From the NCBI GenBank assembly GCA_045627745.1, contig JAZQOI010000035.1:10492-74491 (forward strand): a stretch of DNA of 64,000 bases, written 5' to 3'. The DNA is from UBA2868 sp045627745. GTDB lineage: Bacteria; Bacillota; Clostridia; Lachnospirales; Lachnospiraceae. This document shows positions 54,208 to 62,532 of the stretch, in pieces (position 1 is the first letter of the stretch; each line of letters begins with the position of its first letter). A program made the translations under genes and the position numbers. The notes under the pieces are model-generated. The model was not told where the DNA came from. It was given only the letters and a program-made list of their open reading frames with translations, and did not search any database.

Positions 54208-54842
54208 ATGTAGAAAATATATTTTAGTCAGTATGAAATAAAAAATAAGATCAACCTATTTCGTGTGGTGGTGTTTCCACAAATCGAAGATGTATGGTTT
54301 TATGATAGTTATTCGGCTGAAGAAACATACGATATTGATGGCAGCACTGAGGGAATGAGATATATCATTGAAGCTTTTGCATTGATTTTAGAATTTCCAC
54401 AGCTAATCGTTTATCTCCCAGTAAAGAAAAACGGAAACACTTTTAATTTAGTGCTTACGGGTAAAAATATCGAAGGATTTAAGCCATCTGTATGGTATAA
54501 ATTAAGCCATTTCTCAAGCATAATCGTTGGATTGAGGATTTGAAATTGCTATATGATGAAGATGAACTGTTAGAACAATGTAAGAAGGCACTTGGATTTA
54601 GAGATTACAGGTATATTGAGCATGACAGTTCTAAGCTAATACAAAAGGAGTTAGGAGATACCGTTTTTTGTAGTTATGGAAAGCAATATATGTACTGTTT
54701 CTGTATTGGGCTTATAGAAGCAGTTAAAGCTCTAGAACTTGATCCAAAACAGATAATGGTTGGCTGGGGCTTAGGTTTTGTGATGAATGATGAAGTTATT
54801 GAGGAAAAGAGGAGAAGAAAAAGTGATTATAGGGAAAATTGA
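54208..54842 (+). pseudogene. Broken gene: stop at codon 2 and a frameshift
   Basis: AGAGGTGAG precedes ATG 54208, but codon 2 is TAG (54211-54213). The frame then reads 'KIYFSQYEIKNKINLFRVV' and on through 'FPQIEDVWFYDSY'. Near 54500 coding sense jumps to another frame, where 'IKPFLKHNRWIEDLKLLYDEDE' (shown partly) leads into the segment ending at 54842. A one- or two-base indel in the AAATTAAGCC stretch would explain this. The ancestral protein had about 210 residues. I cannot assign a function. Shortened products could start at GTG 54265 or 54540. Confidence 0.65.
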
Positions 54843-55197
54843 TTTTGATAAACCCAAAAGAAAAGTTCCAAGATGGAATATTGACTTTTATAATTTTAAA
54901 AATTGTTTATATGATTACTATTTTGAAAGAAGGCATATTATACTGACCTGCAGGTTTTGTGGGCAATTATTGGCACCCTGTGTAGAACATATTGGACCTA
55001 AAGAAGCAGGATTTGAAAGATTGGGGAAGCATTGGTGGCTATGTCATCAGTGTGTGTATCATGGAGGTCCCTGGTATGGAACTGGTGTGGATAGAAGGGA
55101 GTTTAAGGAGAATGTCAGAAAGCACAATGCAGAAATTAAAAGATTGTTAATCCGATACAGTCTGAATCATCCATGGGTACATTACAAGAAACTATGA
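54823..55197 (+). CDS. Small putative zinc-binding protein
   Basis: The 124-residue protein starts at GTG 54823, preceded by GAGGAG; an ATG at 54787 lies further inside the previous frame. It contains CxxC pairs in 'TCRFCGQ' and 'LCHQC' with a His between and another just after, consistent with a zinc ribbon or HNH-like knuckle. I do not recognise the family. It overlaps the end of the broken gene before it and may be the last intact member of a decayed small operon. Confidence 0.58.
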   Translation: MIIGKIDFDKPKRKVPRWNIDFYNFKNCLYDYYFERRHIILTCRFCGQLLAPCVEHIGPKEAGFERLGKHWWLCHQCVYHGGPWYGTGVDRREFKENVRKHNAEIKRLLIRYSLNHPWVHYKKL

Positions 55198-55743
55198 ATA
55201 TAGATTGGAAAATGATGAAGTGAATGTCTTCTATTACTGTGGGCAATAAATTATATTCAAAAACACTAAAATTATGGTAAAATTGTAAGTGTTCTAGCTT
55301 TGAATCAAATATTCGATTGCAGGATATACTAGCTGGTGTTGCACGCCATATAAAAGAGTCAATAGTTAAACTTATAGGAAAATATTATTTGGGGTAGGAC
55401 AAAATTAAATGAGTATATGAAAAACAGCATTGTATAGAAGATAAAATTGATAGAAAGAATGAGTTCAGAAGGTAATTAGGTGGAGAAGATTTTGGACTTC
55501 CTAAAAAGTTCGGATAGCCAACAATATGAAATCGAAGACAAATAATTGATAAGGATAATATTTCCTATTAACAGTAGGTAAGGAGAGAAAGTAACGTTGA
55601 AAGGTGACAATATGCAGAGAGAACTGATTTATTCTCTTGGTGAAAAAGCCAAGACTTTAATATTGTTGAATACTTTTGAGGAATACGAAAACGGCGAAAA
55701 AAATACCATCGTTTAGTTATTAGTAATACAAGATATTGGGACA
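55198..55743. other. Gene-poor stretch with possible coding scraps
   Basis: No intact gene was found in about 545 bases. Around 55310-55395 one plus frame reads 'QDILAGVARHIKES' before a stop, which faintly recalls the C-terminus of DUF3800-type proteins. At 55612 a possible 34-codon ORF ('MQRELIYSLGEKAKTL...') has an AAAGGTG site. Neither can be defended as a real gene. The stretch looks like eroded mobile or defence DNA. Confidence 0.4.
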
Positions 55744-56196
55744 GTGATTATAGACCTTGATGGCAAGCTGAAGTTAGAGTATTACAAGCTTCAGAAGACA
55801 TTTGCAGGTGCAATTCAGCTTGAAAATTTAGATGGTCAGTATGTACCTGCTACTCAGAAAGCTGTTCAGGGTAAGAAGGAAAAGAGTACCCTTGATGAGA
55901 TTCTTGAGAAGTACAAGGGTGAGTTTACTGATGCTGACAGAGTAATGCTTTCAGCACTTCATGACAAACTTGTTAAGGATGATATACTTGCAAGTTCTGC
56001 AAAAACAAGTGACCCTCGTATCTTTGTAGAGAGCATATTCCCTGCAGCATTTGGTACAGCTGCTATGGATAGCTACATGGAATCTCAGGAAAGCTATACA
56101 GCATTGTTTGAGGACAAGACAAAGTATGATGCTATTATGAATGCTTTGGCAGGTATTCTTTATAGAGAGTTGAGATTTGAGAAGGCATCGGGTTAG
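55744..56196 (+). pseudogene. hsdR: C-terminal remnant of a type I restriction enzyme R subunit (HsdR)
   Basis: The 150 codons from GTG 55744 match my memory of the extreme C-terminal helical region of HsdR, which contacts the methylase complex: 'LKLEYYKLQKTF.GAI', 'SDPRIFVESIFP.AFG', 'DSYMESQESY.ALFED' and 'ALAGILYRELR'. A full HsdR has about 1000 residues, with nuclease and helicase domains. None of that, and no hsdM or hsdS, is in the window. The fragment cannot cut or translocate DNA. It marks a lost type I restriction-modification locus. Confidence 0.78.
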
Positions 56197-56289
56197 TTTT
56201 GACTCAATTGTTGCTAGAGGAATGAGGAGTGAAGAGGGACAAAGAGAGTGTTTGTGAGTGCTGTGAAAATAACTTGTTTTTTTTGATGA

Positions 56290-56421
56290 TATATAAAAGA
56301 ATTAACGACAGATATTGCAGGAACTGGTGATGTTCATGATTTACGGAGAAGAGATATATTAAAAATGATTGACAATTATATTGGTGTCTTGGAGAAAAGG
56401 ACTTGTGATTTATCTGGATAG
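56290..56421 (+). pseudogene. Possible 44-codon coding remnant
   Basis: The frame reads 'YIKELTTDIAGTGDVHDL' and 'RRRDILKMIDNYIGVLEK' before a stop at 56419-56421, with no start codon and stops just upstream. The composition looks protein-like rather than random. I cannot assign it; it may be another scrap of a restriction or defence gene. Confidence 0.3.
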
Positions 56422-56456
56422 ATATTTAATACAGCTTGAATGGAGAGGAATTTATT

Positions 56457-56888
56457 ATGGCAGAATTTAAATGTATGAAATGTGGTCATACGATGAATGA
56501 CTATGAGATTAATAATTGTTGGTGTACAAATTGTAATAAAAAATATGCATCAAAAGAAGAGATACTATTATTAAATGAAGAATACAGACAAATCAAAGAG
56601 GCTGAAATTCAAGAGGAGAAAAGAAAAGCAGATTATGCAGTTAAAAGACTTGGTTTGTACGAATATGATGTTGTGACTATATTAAATAAGGATCACGGTC
56701 AGGTGGATTACAAATCAATGAGTGAATTAATAAATAAGCGTGCGCGTGAAGGATGGCGACTTCATACCGTATATTCGAATGAATTGGGGAAAAATGCAGT
56801 AAAAATCCTGGGATTAGGAATTAATGCTACAGCTTGTGAAGATGTGTTGATTTTTGAAAGGAAGTTGGAAGAAAAATCCTTCGAATGA
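56457..56888 (+). CDS. Zinc-ribbon plus DUF4177-like protein
   Basis: The protein has 143 residues from ATG 56457, with GAGAGGA upstream. The N-terminus has two CxxC pairs ('FKCMKCGHT', 'CWCTNCNKK') forming a zinc ribbon, then a charged helix (about 35-60). The C-terminus fits DUF4177, with 'INKRAREGWRLHTVYSNE' and 'NATACEDVLIFER'. This family is common in Firmicutes and of unknown role. The gene looks intact and has its own terminator, so it appears to be a live gene among remnants. Confidence 0.75.
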   Translation: MAEFKCMKCGHTMNDYEINNCWCTNCNKKYASKEEILLLNEEYRQIKEAEIQEEKRKADYAVKRLGLYEYDVVTILNKDHGQVDYKSMSELINKRAREGWRLHTVYSNELGKNAVKILGLGINATACEDVLIFERKLEEKSFE

Positions 56889-56943
56889 GATCTATGTGAG
56901 ATTAACAATTTATAAGAAAATGATTAGTGAATAGTTTGAGAAG

Positions 56944-56973
56944 GCTCCTAGCGTTTATTCGCTAGGAGCTTTC
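56944..56973 (+). terminator. Intrinsic terminator after the DUF4177-like gene
   Basis: GCTCCTAGCG (56944-56953) and CGCTAGGAGC (56960-56969) form a perfect 10-bp stem with a 6-base loop and a TTTCT tail. Confidence 0.85.
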
Positions 56974-57015
56974 TAGGTTAACACTTGCATACATAAATTA
57001 TTATAAATATACATT

Positions 57016-57045
57016 GTCTCCGGGTATTGTTCGGGGACTATTTTT
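57016..57045 (+). terminator. Second hairpin with T-run
   Basis: GTCTCCG (57016-57022) pairs with CGGGGAC (57032-57038), with one G-U pair, followed by TATTTTT. It may end readthrough from the plus strand. It also sits at the 3' end of the minus-strand excisionase-like gene. Confidence 0.55.
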
Positions 57046-57196
57046 AATAATTGTAATTGTTTTTATTGGTATTCTCTACATATAATTTTATTGCAGGTTT
57101 TGCAATTCTCCACTGTTTACTTTGATTGATTTTAAACCCCTTTATCTGACCAGATCTAAGAAGCTTTAATGCATGTGATTTATTTATATTTAGCAT
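57044..57196 (-). CDS. Excisionase-like small HTH protein, probably N-terminally truncated
   Basis: The 50-codon minus-strand frame opens 'MLNINKSHALKLLRSG' and continues 'IKGFKINQSKQWRIAKPAI'. This matches the helix-turn-helix and wing of excisionase-family (HTH_17) proteins, in which 'LLRSGEIKGFKIG..WRIP' is typical. Usual members have about 15 more residues at the N-terminus. Here an in-frame TAG lies 2 codons upstream of the ATG, and the ribosome site is poor. Full-length members bind DNA next to recombinases of mobile elements. An integrase N-terminal fragment lies 5.3 kb away on the same strand. It is more likely a remnant than a working gene. Confidence 0.58.
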   Translation of the reverse strand: MLNINKSHALKLLRSGQIKGFKINQSKQWRIAKPAIKLYVENTNKNNYNY

Positions 57197-57451
57197 GACC
57201 TATGCAAGAAAAGCATCCTGAATAAACGCAAAGATAAGGTACAGGATGATGGAACAGTATTCATTGACCACTATGAAGAAATCGATGCAGCTCCTTGGTC
57301 AGCAGATAAAGTCTACCAGCTGCATTGGAGTGAAAGTGTCCTGTATAAATACCTTTTATGTTATGAAGACCGCTTGATTGAGATTGAGTTCGACTGGGAG
57401 CCTACGGAAGAGCAGATGAGAATTGTTTCGGAGAAGCTAACAGACTATTGA
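57194..57451 (+). pseudogene. C-terminal fragment of an unrecognised gene
   Basis: An 85-codon open frame without a start codon reads '...CKKSILNKRKDKVQDD', 'YQLHWSESVLYKYLLCYEDR' and ends 'VSEKLTDY'. The acidic, regular sequence looks like a real protein C-terminus. It begins right where the excisionase-like frame on the other strand ends its N-terminal side, so a breakpoint probably lies near 57190-57215. I do not recognise the family. Confidence 0.5.
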
Positions 57452-57480
57452 TTTGTCACTCTCCAATATTATGCATCTTT

Positions 57481-57515
57481 CTCCCCCAAAGTATCAGTAT
57501 GGTACTTTGGGGGAG
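57481..57515. repeat. 13-bp perfect inverted repeat
   Basis: CTCCCCCAAAGTA (57481-57493) and TACTTTGGGGGAG (57503-57515) flank a 9-base loop. There is no strong T-run, so it may be a terminator of the fragment before it or an element end. Confidence 0.6.
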
Positions 57516-57588
57516 ATTACATTGTTCAGGAAGTGCGATTGACAAATGATGAGAATGAGAATGCAATATTATTTGAAAAGATAACAAA

Positions 57589-57624
57589 AAGTCCTATGGC
57601 CCCTAAAGGATAACATAGGACTTT
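57589..57624 (-). terminator. Terminator of the toxin/immunity unit
   Basis: AAAGTCCTATG (57589-57599) and CATAGGACTTT (57614-57624) form an 11-bp stem. Read on the minus strand it is followed by TTTTTG, fitting the end of the minus-strand unit whose last stop is at 57642. Confidence 0.75.
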
Positions 57625-57641
57625 CATTAGGAATATGATGG

Positions 57642-57959
57642 TTAAAAATCGAGAGTTACATCATTTTGAATGATGTATTTTCCTGCGTTTATTTGATAAA
57701 GCAGGTCCATTGCAGCGGCAAATTGTTCCTTTAGCTTATTTCCAGTAACCTCGTCGGGACAACCTATATAAGCGAATTCTTTTCCGTCATCCAGAAAGAA
57801 TGTGTCATAGATGTCGCTGACAGTCATGAAGGCATCCGTTAATTCTGTAGCACTGTTCCACTCAGGCGGATTATCGTTATCAATAATCTCGTCGTTGGCA
57901 TCGTAGAGCCACAAGCAATATGTATTGTATTCAAGCAATACGCGTATTTTTTTTATCAT
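57642..57959 (-). CDS. Candidate immunity protein for the adjacent toxin
   Basis: The 105-residue acidic soluble protein starts at ATG 57959, with GGAGGAG inside the end of the toxin gene and only 2 bases between the stop and start codons. It has no recognised domain, and its many Asp and Glu residues fit a protein that binds a basic nuclease. The immunity role is inferred from position: a small acidic gene directly after a toxin-like gene. Another possibility is an unrelated small hypothetical. Confidence 0.55.
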   Translation of the reverse strand: MIKKIRVLLEYNTYCLWLYDANDEIIDNDNPPEWNSATELTDAFMTVSDIYDTFFLDDGKEFAYIGCPDEVTGNKLKEQFAAAMDLLYQINAGKYIIQNDVTLDF

Positions 57960-57961
57960 GA

Positions 57962-58375
57962 TTACTCCTCCTTGAGGCTGACGCAGTTAGCGCCAACAAT
58001 ATATCCATTACTTCCGACCTGAACGGCAATTCTTTGCTTTTTGCCGTTATACGTGAATTCATATACGGTTCGGGGATTACGTTTGCCTTGGGTACCAACT
58101 ACATTGCCTTGGTGGACCGCTTCAAGAACATAGTTGGGAATATTTTCGTTTGAAATACCCCTACCATTGAATTCTTTACCATGTTTGTCAATGATATGTT
58201 CGAGTCCCGAACGATTATTGCCGGTTTCCATCCAAACTACCTTGCCTGATGGATCTCTGGTAATCATTTCAACCTTATCAGGTGAGATCTTTTCGCCATT
58301 TGCCTGGACCTCAGCAATAAGAGCCTTTCCTGCCCCACTGGTTCCCGTAAAAAGATGAGAATCGCCTTTACTCAT
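57962..58375 (-). CDS. Stand-alone polymorphic-toxin-like C-terminal domain
   Basis: The protein has 137 residues from ATG 58375, 7 bases after GGAGG. An earlier in-frame start at 58426 lies deep in the previous gene. The opening 'HLFTGTSGAGKALIAE' resembles the linker that precedes nuclease domains at the ends of large secreted toxins. The rest has 'GLEHIIDKHGKEF' and 'NIPNYVLEAVHQGNVVG', a His-centred pattern like BECR/EndoU-type ribonuclease toxins, and ends in a short beta region. No secretion domain is fused. It overlaps the DUF4417 gene by 8 bases and abuts the candidate immunity gene. RNase activity is an inference from weak motif similarity. Confidence 0.65.
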   Translation of the reverse strand: MSKGDSHLFTGTSGAGKALIAEVQANGEKISPDKVEMITRDPSGKVVWMETGNNRSGLEHIIDKHGKEFNGRGISNENIPNYVLEAVHQGNVVGTQGKRNPRTVYEFTYNGKKQRIAVQVGSNGYIVGANCVSLKEE

Positions 58376-59093
58376 GTCGCTTCCTCCCTTCAAAGACTCT
58401 TGCAGTCTTACTCGGGTAGGAAACAATATAGATTCCTTGCTCTCTTAGTTTATCAAAGCAGGCTCCCTTTGCAGAACCATATACCAGAATTGTATGAGGA
58501 CGGAGAACTTCTACCATCCTAAAGAGACCGGTTTCAAATCGATCTCTGTCGATTAGCTTTCTTGGTCCACCGCCTACGGTTCCGATGGATACAATGCTAT
58601 TTGTCGGAATGCCTTCAAAACAGTAAGTGAACGTTTCTTCCGTTCCCCAGCGGACGTTATTGATGACTTCAATGCCTTCTCTTCCGAGCCAGCATCCATA
58701 AGCTCGCATGCGATATGTTGCATAAATCTTAATGGATTCCGGAAAGTCCTGATTGGTACTGAAGTCAGGAGTGATTGCCCCTGAAAAATGACGAAGAACT
58801 TTAAGAACGAAGCCAAAATCATGCCAGATTCCACGGATACCATCGAACTTATAGTCATCCAGATACCAATTTACAAAAGCATCCTCATAATAATCGTATT
58901 CCTTCTTGGAGATATGTTTCCTATGAATCTGCTTTGCTTCTTCCCAGGTGACTTGACGGACAGGAATGTGGGTTGCAGTTGTTGGGCAGAACGGAATATC
59001 ATACTTCCCGAAGGAGGCGCCGGCTACCATAAAAGCGTTCCAGATGTCTTTGCATCCAGGACGAGGTGTATTGTTGCTATAATATGATATCAT
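58368..59093 (-). CDS. DUF4417-like protein
   Basis: The protein has 241 residues from ATG 59093, with GGAGG upstream; an in-frame start at 59129 precedes that site. Motifs such as 'WHDFGFVLKVLRHF', 'ATYRMRAYGCWLGREG' and 'FEGIPTNSIVSIGTVGG' match my memory of DUF4417, a family found in phages and next to mobile or toxin genes. Its role is not known. The toxin-like gene starts inside its last codons, so the two are coupled. Confidence 0.75.
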   Translation of the reverse strand: MISYYSNNTPRPGCKDIWNAFMVAGASFGKYDIPFCPTTATHIPVRQVTWEEAKQIHRKHISKKEYDYYEDAFVNWYLDDYKFDGIRGIWHDFGFVLKVLRHFSGAITPDFSTNQDFPESIKIYATYRMRAYGCWLGREGIEVINNVRWGTEETFTYCFEGIPTNSIVSIGTVGGGPRKLIDRDRFETGLFRMVEVLRPHTILVYGSAKGACFDKLREQGIYIVSYPSKTARVFEGRKRHE

Positions 59094-59467
59094 ATCACAA
59101 ATCCTCCGTAAATTCATTATTTGCAGCACAGGTCTTTTGCCCGTGCCAAATGTAAAAATCAGAAAACATAATGTCTTCTCCTTTGTGAACTAAAAGGCTT
59201 GTCAACAGGCTACCAAGATCTTGTCATCCGGAATCATAATAAGACATCTGAACGATCCTCCTTTATCAAGAGTGTGATGGAGGTCTAAAACTCTGCGAAC
59301 GTGAATGAGACATCGATTTACACGAATATATGTGATACAATATTTGTGCTTTCAAACCGAATGGTTGCAGGTGGCTTTGACCTTGCCATCAATCTATCAA
59401 AAAGGGCCTGATACCTTAGGGACGGTTAGATACAAAAGGGACAAATGGATACAGGAGGATTTGTTTA
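59094..59467. other. Divergent intergenic region between the toxin unit and the ABC-3C system
   Basis: About 370 bases hold ribosome sites at both ends (GGAGG for the minus-strand DUF4417 gene, ACAGGAGG at 59451-59458 for the plus-strand gene). Near-repeated GATACA-containing text occurs at 59430-59452. I found no convincing -35/-10 pair and no gene. Confidence 0.45.
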
Positions 59468-60691
59468 ATGAACTTTAGCCAATTCCTGAAGATAATTAAT
59501 TGCTATATCGGACAGGAAAAATCGCAGTATGACTTTATGTATGTCCTGTTCTCAATGGTTGTATGCGAACCGTTTTCGGAAGGGGAAATCAAAAAAGATG
59601 AAGAGGATGATTATTATCCGTTTTCAAAGCTATGCGGAGAGTCACAAGCTAAAAAAGTTTATAGCGGAGAGCGTGTTATGCCTAAGGCATTAGCTCGATT
59701 TGTACATAGTCATTTTGATGCCAGTTGTCTGATCAATCTGATTGAGGATATGAGTGATGAGGTAAAAGGAAACCTTTGCACTGACTTCAATTCTGCAGGA
59801 GTGGATTGCAATCTGGATGATGTGGCAAATGTGGTATCCGATGTTTTTCAGCGCTTCATATCAGCGGCGATAGAGGAGAATGACACAATTGATGTGCTGA
59901 TAAAGGCTGAGACTGTAACACGCATTCAGAGTGGCGATGCTACAAACCATGAAGTACTATTGTTGGAGGAATCCGGAAACACATGCCCCATTTGTGGATG
60001 CCAGCTTTTGCGACCGAAGAAAGATAAAGTAGTAAAGCGATATAAGGTAGTGAAAATATTCCCGGACAATCTTAATCGAGAAGACTTTTTAGAATTTAAT
60101 AAGGCGTTCTCAGTTAAAGGATTGTATGATGCTGCGGAGAATCTGATTACGCTTTGCACAGACTGTGCGTTGGATTATGAAGCGGATGTATCATTGGAAG
60201 CTTTCAAGAAGATGGTAAAGATAAAAAAGACTCTGTCTCAGCAAAGCAGATTGAGACAGAGTCTGGAAAGTATTGATATTGAGGATGAGATTAGTATTGT
60301 AATCAGTTCATTAGTAGGAACTGACTGGGAGGATACATTTGTTGACTTGAGTCTGAAGGCACTGAAAGTTGAGCAGAAAATAGATGGGAAATATGGGCTT
60401 TTGATCAATGCGATAAGCAATGATGTAGTCCGTTATTATAAGTATATCGAAGAGCAGTTCGGAATTGTAGATTCATATCAGACTAACTCTTTTGAACGAA
60501 TTGCGAGCGAAGTCAGGTTGGCATATGAAAAACTTGAAGGGAATGGTATCCCACAGGATCAGGTCTATTATGAACTAGTAGAATGGATGATGCGAAAACT
60601 GCGATTTGAGGATCGGCATCGTCAAGCGGTATCAATAGTCATTTCTTTCTTTGTGCAGAACTGTGAGGTGTTCCGTGAGATTTCCAAATAA
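59468..60691 (+). CDS. ABC three-component (ABC-3C) system large component with degenerate HNH-like zinc site
   Basis: The 407-residue soluble protein starts at ATG 59468. Its centre has 'CPICGCQLL' and, about 65 residues later, 'NLITLCTDCALDYE', the two cysteine pairs of an HNH-type zinc fold. The catalytic 'DHI.P' segment is replaced by 'VKIFP', so nuclease activity is doubtful. The C-terminal half is helical. Together with the next two genes this matches the C-terminal-domain component of ABC-3C systems, proposed intracellular conflict or defence systems that pair an ABC ATPase with a middle component. The middle-component gene starts inside its last codons. Confidence 0.72.
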   Translation: MNFSQFLKIINCYIGQEKSQYDFMYVLFSMVVCEPFSEGEIKKDEEDDYYPFSKLCGESQAKKVYSGERVMPKALARFVHSHFDASCLINLIEDMSDEVKGNLCTDFNSAGVDCNLDDVANVVSDVFQRFISAAIEENDTIDVLIKAETVTRIQSGDATNHEVLLLEESGNTCPICGCQLLRPKKDKVVKRYKVVKIFPDNLNREDFLEFNKAFSVKGLYDAAENLITLCTDCALDYEADVSLEAFKKMVKIKKTLSQQSRLRQSLESIDIEDEISIVISSLVGTDWEDTFVDLSLKALKVEQKIDGKYGLLINAISNDVVRYYKYIEEQFGIVDSYQTNSFERIASEVRLAYEKLEGNGIPQDQVYYELVEWMMRKLRFEDRHRQAVSIVISFFVQNCEVFREISK

Positions 60692-60914
60692 AGTGACAAC
60701 ATACAGGCAAAGTATAATTTCAAAGTTTCCATTAATTCTTAAAGAACTTGAGAAACAGGACTATTCGGTCAGCAGCTTATATGGCAAAGTTGGAAAGAAA
60801 ATGGATGGACCTGAAGAGTATATTCAGGCATTGGATTGTTTGTTTTTTCTAGGCGAAATTATATTACTCCCAGGAGGTGACATTCTTCATTATGCTAAAA
60901 GAGATATTCTGTGA
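60675..60914 (+). CDS. ABC-3C middle component
   Basis: The protein has 79 residues from GTG 60675, which follows GAGGTG by 4 bases and overlaps the previous gene by 17 bases. It is a small winged-helix-like protein with 'PLILKELEKQDYSVSSLYGK' and 'IQALDCLFFLGEIIL', the size and helix pattern of ABC-3C middle components. These are thought to link the ATPase to the large component. Its end overlaps the start of the ATPase gene by about 23 bases, so all three are tightly coupled. Confidence 0.72.
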   Translation: MRFPNKVTTYRQSIISKFPLILKELEKQDYSVSSLYGKVGKKMDGPEEYIQALDCLFFLGEIILLPGGDILHYAKRDIL

Positions 60915-62532
60915 TCAATTTAAAAGCAATGGGATAATCCGAGACCCCATCTTGTTTCATGAAGGATTAAATACGATTCTCGGAAGCGAGACCGGGTCTA
61001 ATTCAATCGGAAAGTCTACATTCTTGATGATACTGGATTTTGTGTTTGGTGGAATGGATTACATCGAAAAATCTACTGATGTACATAAAAATGTTGATCC
61101 TCATAGAATCTGTTTTTCTTTTGAATTTGATGACGAAAGGCTTTATTTTGCACGATCAACTGTCTTTACACGAGAAGTTGAGGTTTGTGATAAAGACTAT
61201 ACCGTGCAAGAGACTATTACTCTTGATAGATATATTGAATTGCTAAAGCGAAAGTACGGGCTGGGAGATCTGGAACTGTCATTCCGTGCTGCCGTGAGTA
61301 AGTTCTTTAGAGTGTATCTAAGAGAATGCTGTGACGAGGGACATCCTTTGAAAGCAGCTGATCGTGTCCCTGATAAAGTCGGAATTACGGAACTGATTCA
61401 GCTTTATAATAAGTATGCAGCTATTGCTGCCTTGATGGAAGCTAAGAAGGATTCAGAGGAGCGACATACGACATATAGAAAAGCTATAAAGTATTCTCAG
61501 ATATCTGCTCCTGCAAATCAGACAGAATATAAGAAAAATGTTCAGGAAATCCAAGACCTTGCAACAGAATTGCGAGACCTTTCTTCAAAAAGTAATGATG
61601 GACTGCTTGATGTGGATTCTGTAAAAGCAAAAACGCTTGCGGATATAAAAGGCGGTCTGTCTAAACTATACAGGCAGAGAAGCCGTCTGAAGGCTAAAAG
61701 AAAATCATTAGGAGAAGAATCTTTTTCTGCTCCGATAGAAAGAGACTTTACAGATCTGCTGAGATACTTCCCTGCTGCAGATACGGTGAGTTTGGCAGAA
61801 ATAGAAGAGTTTCATGTAGGGGTTACAACAGCTCTGCAAGCAGAGTATAGGAAGCGTTGTGAGGAAATCGATGGTTTACTATCTGTTTGTGAGACGGAAA
61901 TAGCTGACTTTGAAGAAAGAATCAAATCCGTAGATTCTGTTCCAAATGTTTCCCAGGCTATTTTAGACAGCTATGCAGATGTTAAACAGAGACATGATAA
62001 TCTCGTTGAGGCAAATAAACATTTTGACGAAGAGAAGGCCTTAAAGCAAAATGTTTCCGATTTAAAGGCGCAGATCTCAAGGCTGATTTCATCGGAACTT
62101 CTAATAATAGAAAATGAAATTAATACTAGAATGGCCGCACTAAATATGTATGTGTTCGAAACTCCTAGGTCGTCACCGGTACTTGATTTGAAAGATGATA
62201 GTCACTACTCCTTTGAAACACCGAATGACAGTGGCACTGGATCAAGATATAAAGGGTTGATCCTTTTTGATCTGTCCGTATTGGAAACAACGCCATTGCC
62301 GGTAGTTGTACATGATTCTTTCATGCTGAAACAAATAGAAGATCATGTTTTGGAAAAACTCTTCGAATTATATTCGAATACTAAAAAGCAGGTATTTATA
62401 GCTATTGATAAGCAGGGCTCATATACAAAACGTGCCGAAGAATTGTTGGAGACAACAGAAGTTTTACGATTGTCACCTGGGGGGAATGAACTATTTGGAC
62501 GTTCCTGGAATGTGATTCATGAGGAGGATTAA
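60892..62532 (+). CDS. ABC-3C ATPase (DUF2326/Rad50-like)
   Basis: The 546-residue protein is an SMC/Rad50-type ATPase with Walker A 'GSNSIGKSTFL' near the N-terminus, a central coiled coil (about 190-425) and a C-terminal half-site with 'LPVVVHDSFML' in the Walker B/D-loop position. I chose ATG 60892; AGGAGG lies 14 bases upstream, and a GTG at 60877 overlaps that site. In ABC-3C systems this ATPase is thought to detect an invader and trigger the effector. The three genes look intact, unlike their surroundings. No further effector gene follows; the next ORF is a truncated integrase on the other strand. Confidence 0.8.
   Translation: MLKEIFCDQFKSNGIIRDPILFHEGLNTILGSETGSNSIGKSTFLMILDFVFGGMDYIEKSTDVHKNVDPHRICFSFEFDDERLYFARSTVFTREVEVCDKDYTVQETITLDRYIELLKRKYGLGDLELSFRAAVSKFFRVYLRECCDEGHPLKAADRVPDKVGITELIQLYNKYAAIAALMEAKKDSEERHTTYRKAIKYSQISAPANQTEYKKNVQEIQDLATELRDLSSKSNDGLLDVDSVKAKTLADIKGGLSKLYRQRSRLKAKRKSLGEESFSAPIERDFTDLLRYFPAADTVSLAEIEEFHVGVTTALQAEYRKRCEEIDGLLSVCETEIADFEERIKSVDSVPNVSQAILDSYADVKQRHDNLVEANKHFDEEKALKQNVSDLKAQISRLISSELLIIENEINTRMAALNMYVFETPRSSPVLDLKDDSHYSFETPNDSGTGSRYKGLILFDLSVLETTPLPVVVHDSFMLKQIEDHVLEKLFELYSNTKKQVFIAIDKQGSYTKRAEELLETTEVLRLSPGGNELFGRSWNVIHEED

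Noticed and set aside
55310..55395. Possible C-terminus of a DUF3800 protein
   Set aside because: Only about 30 codons with weak resemblance and no adjoining sequence; too little to call as a gene remnant.
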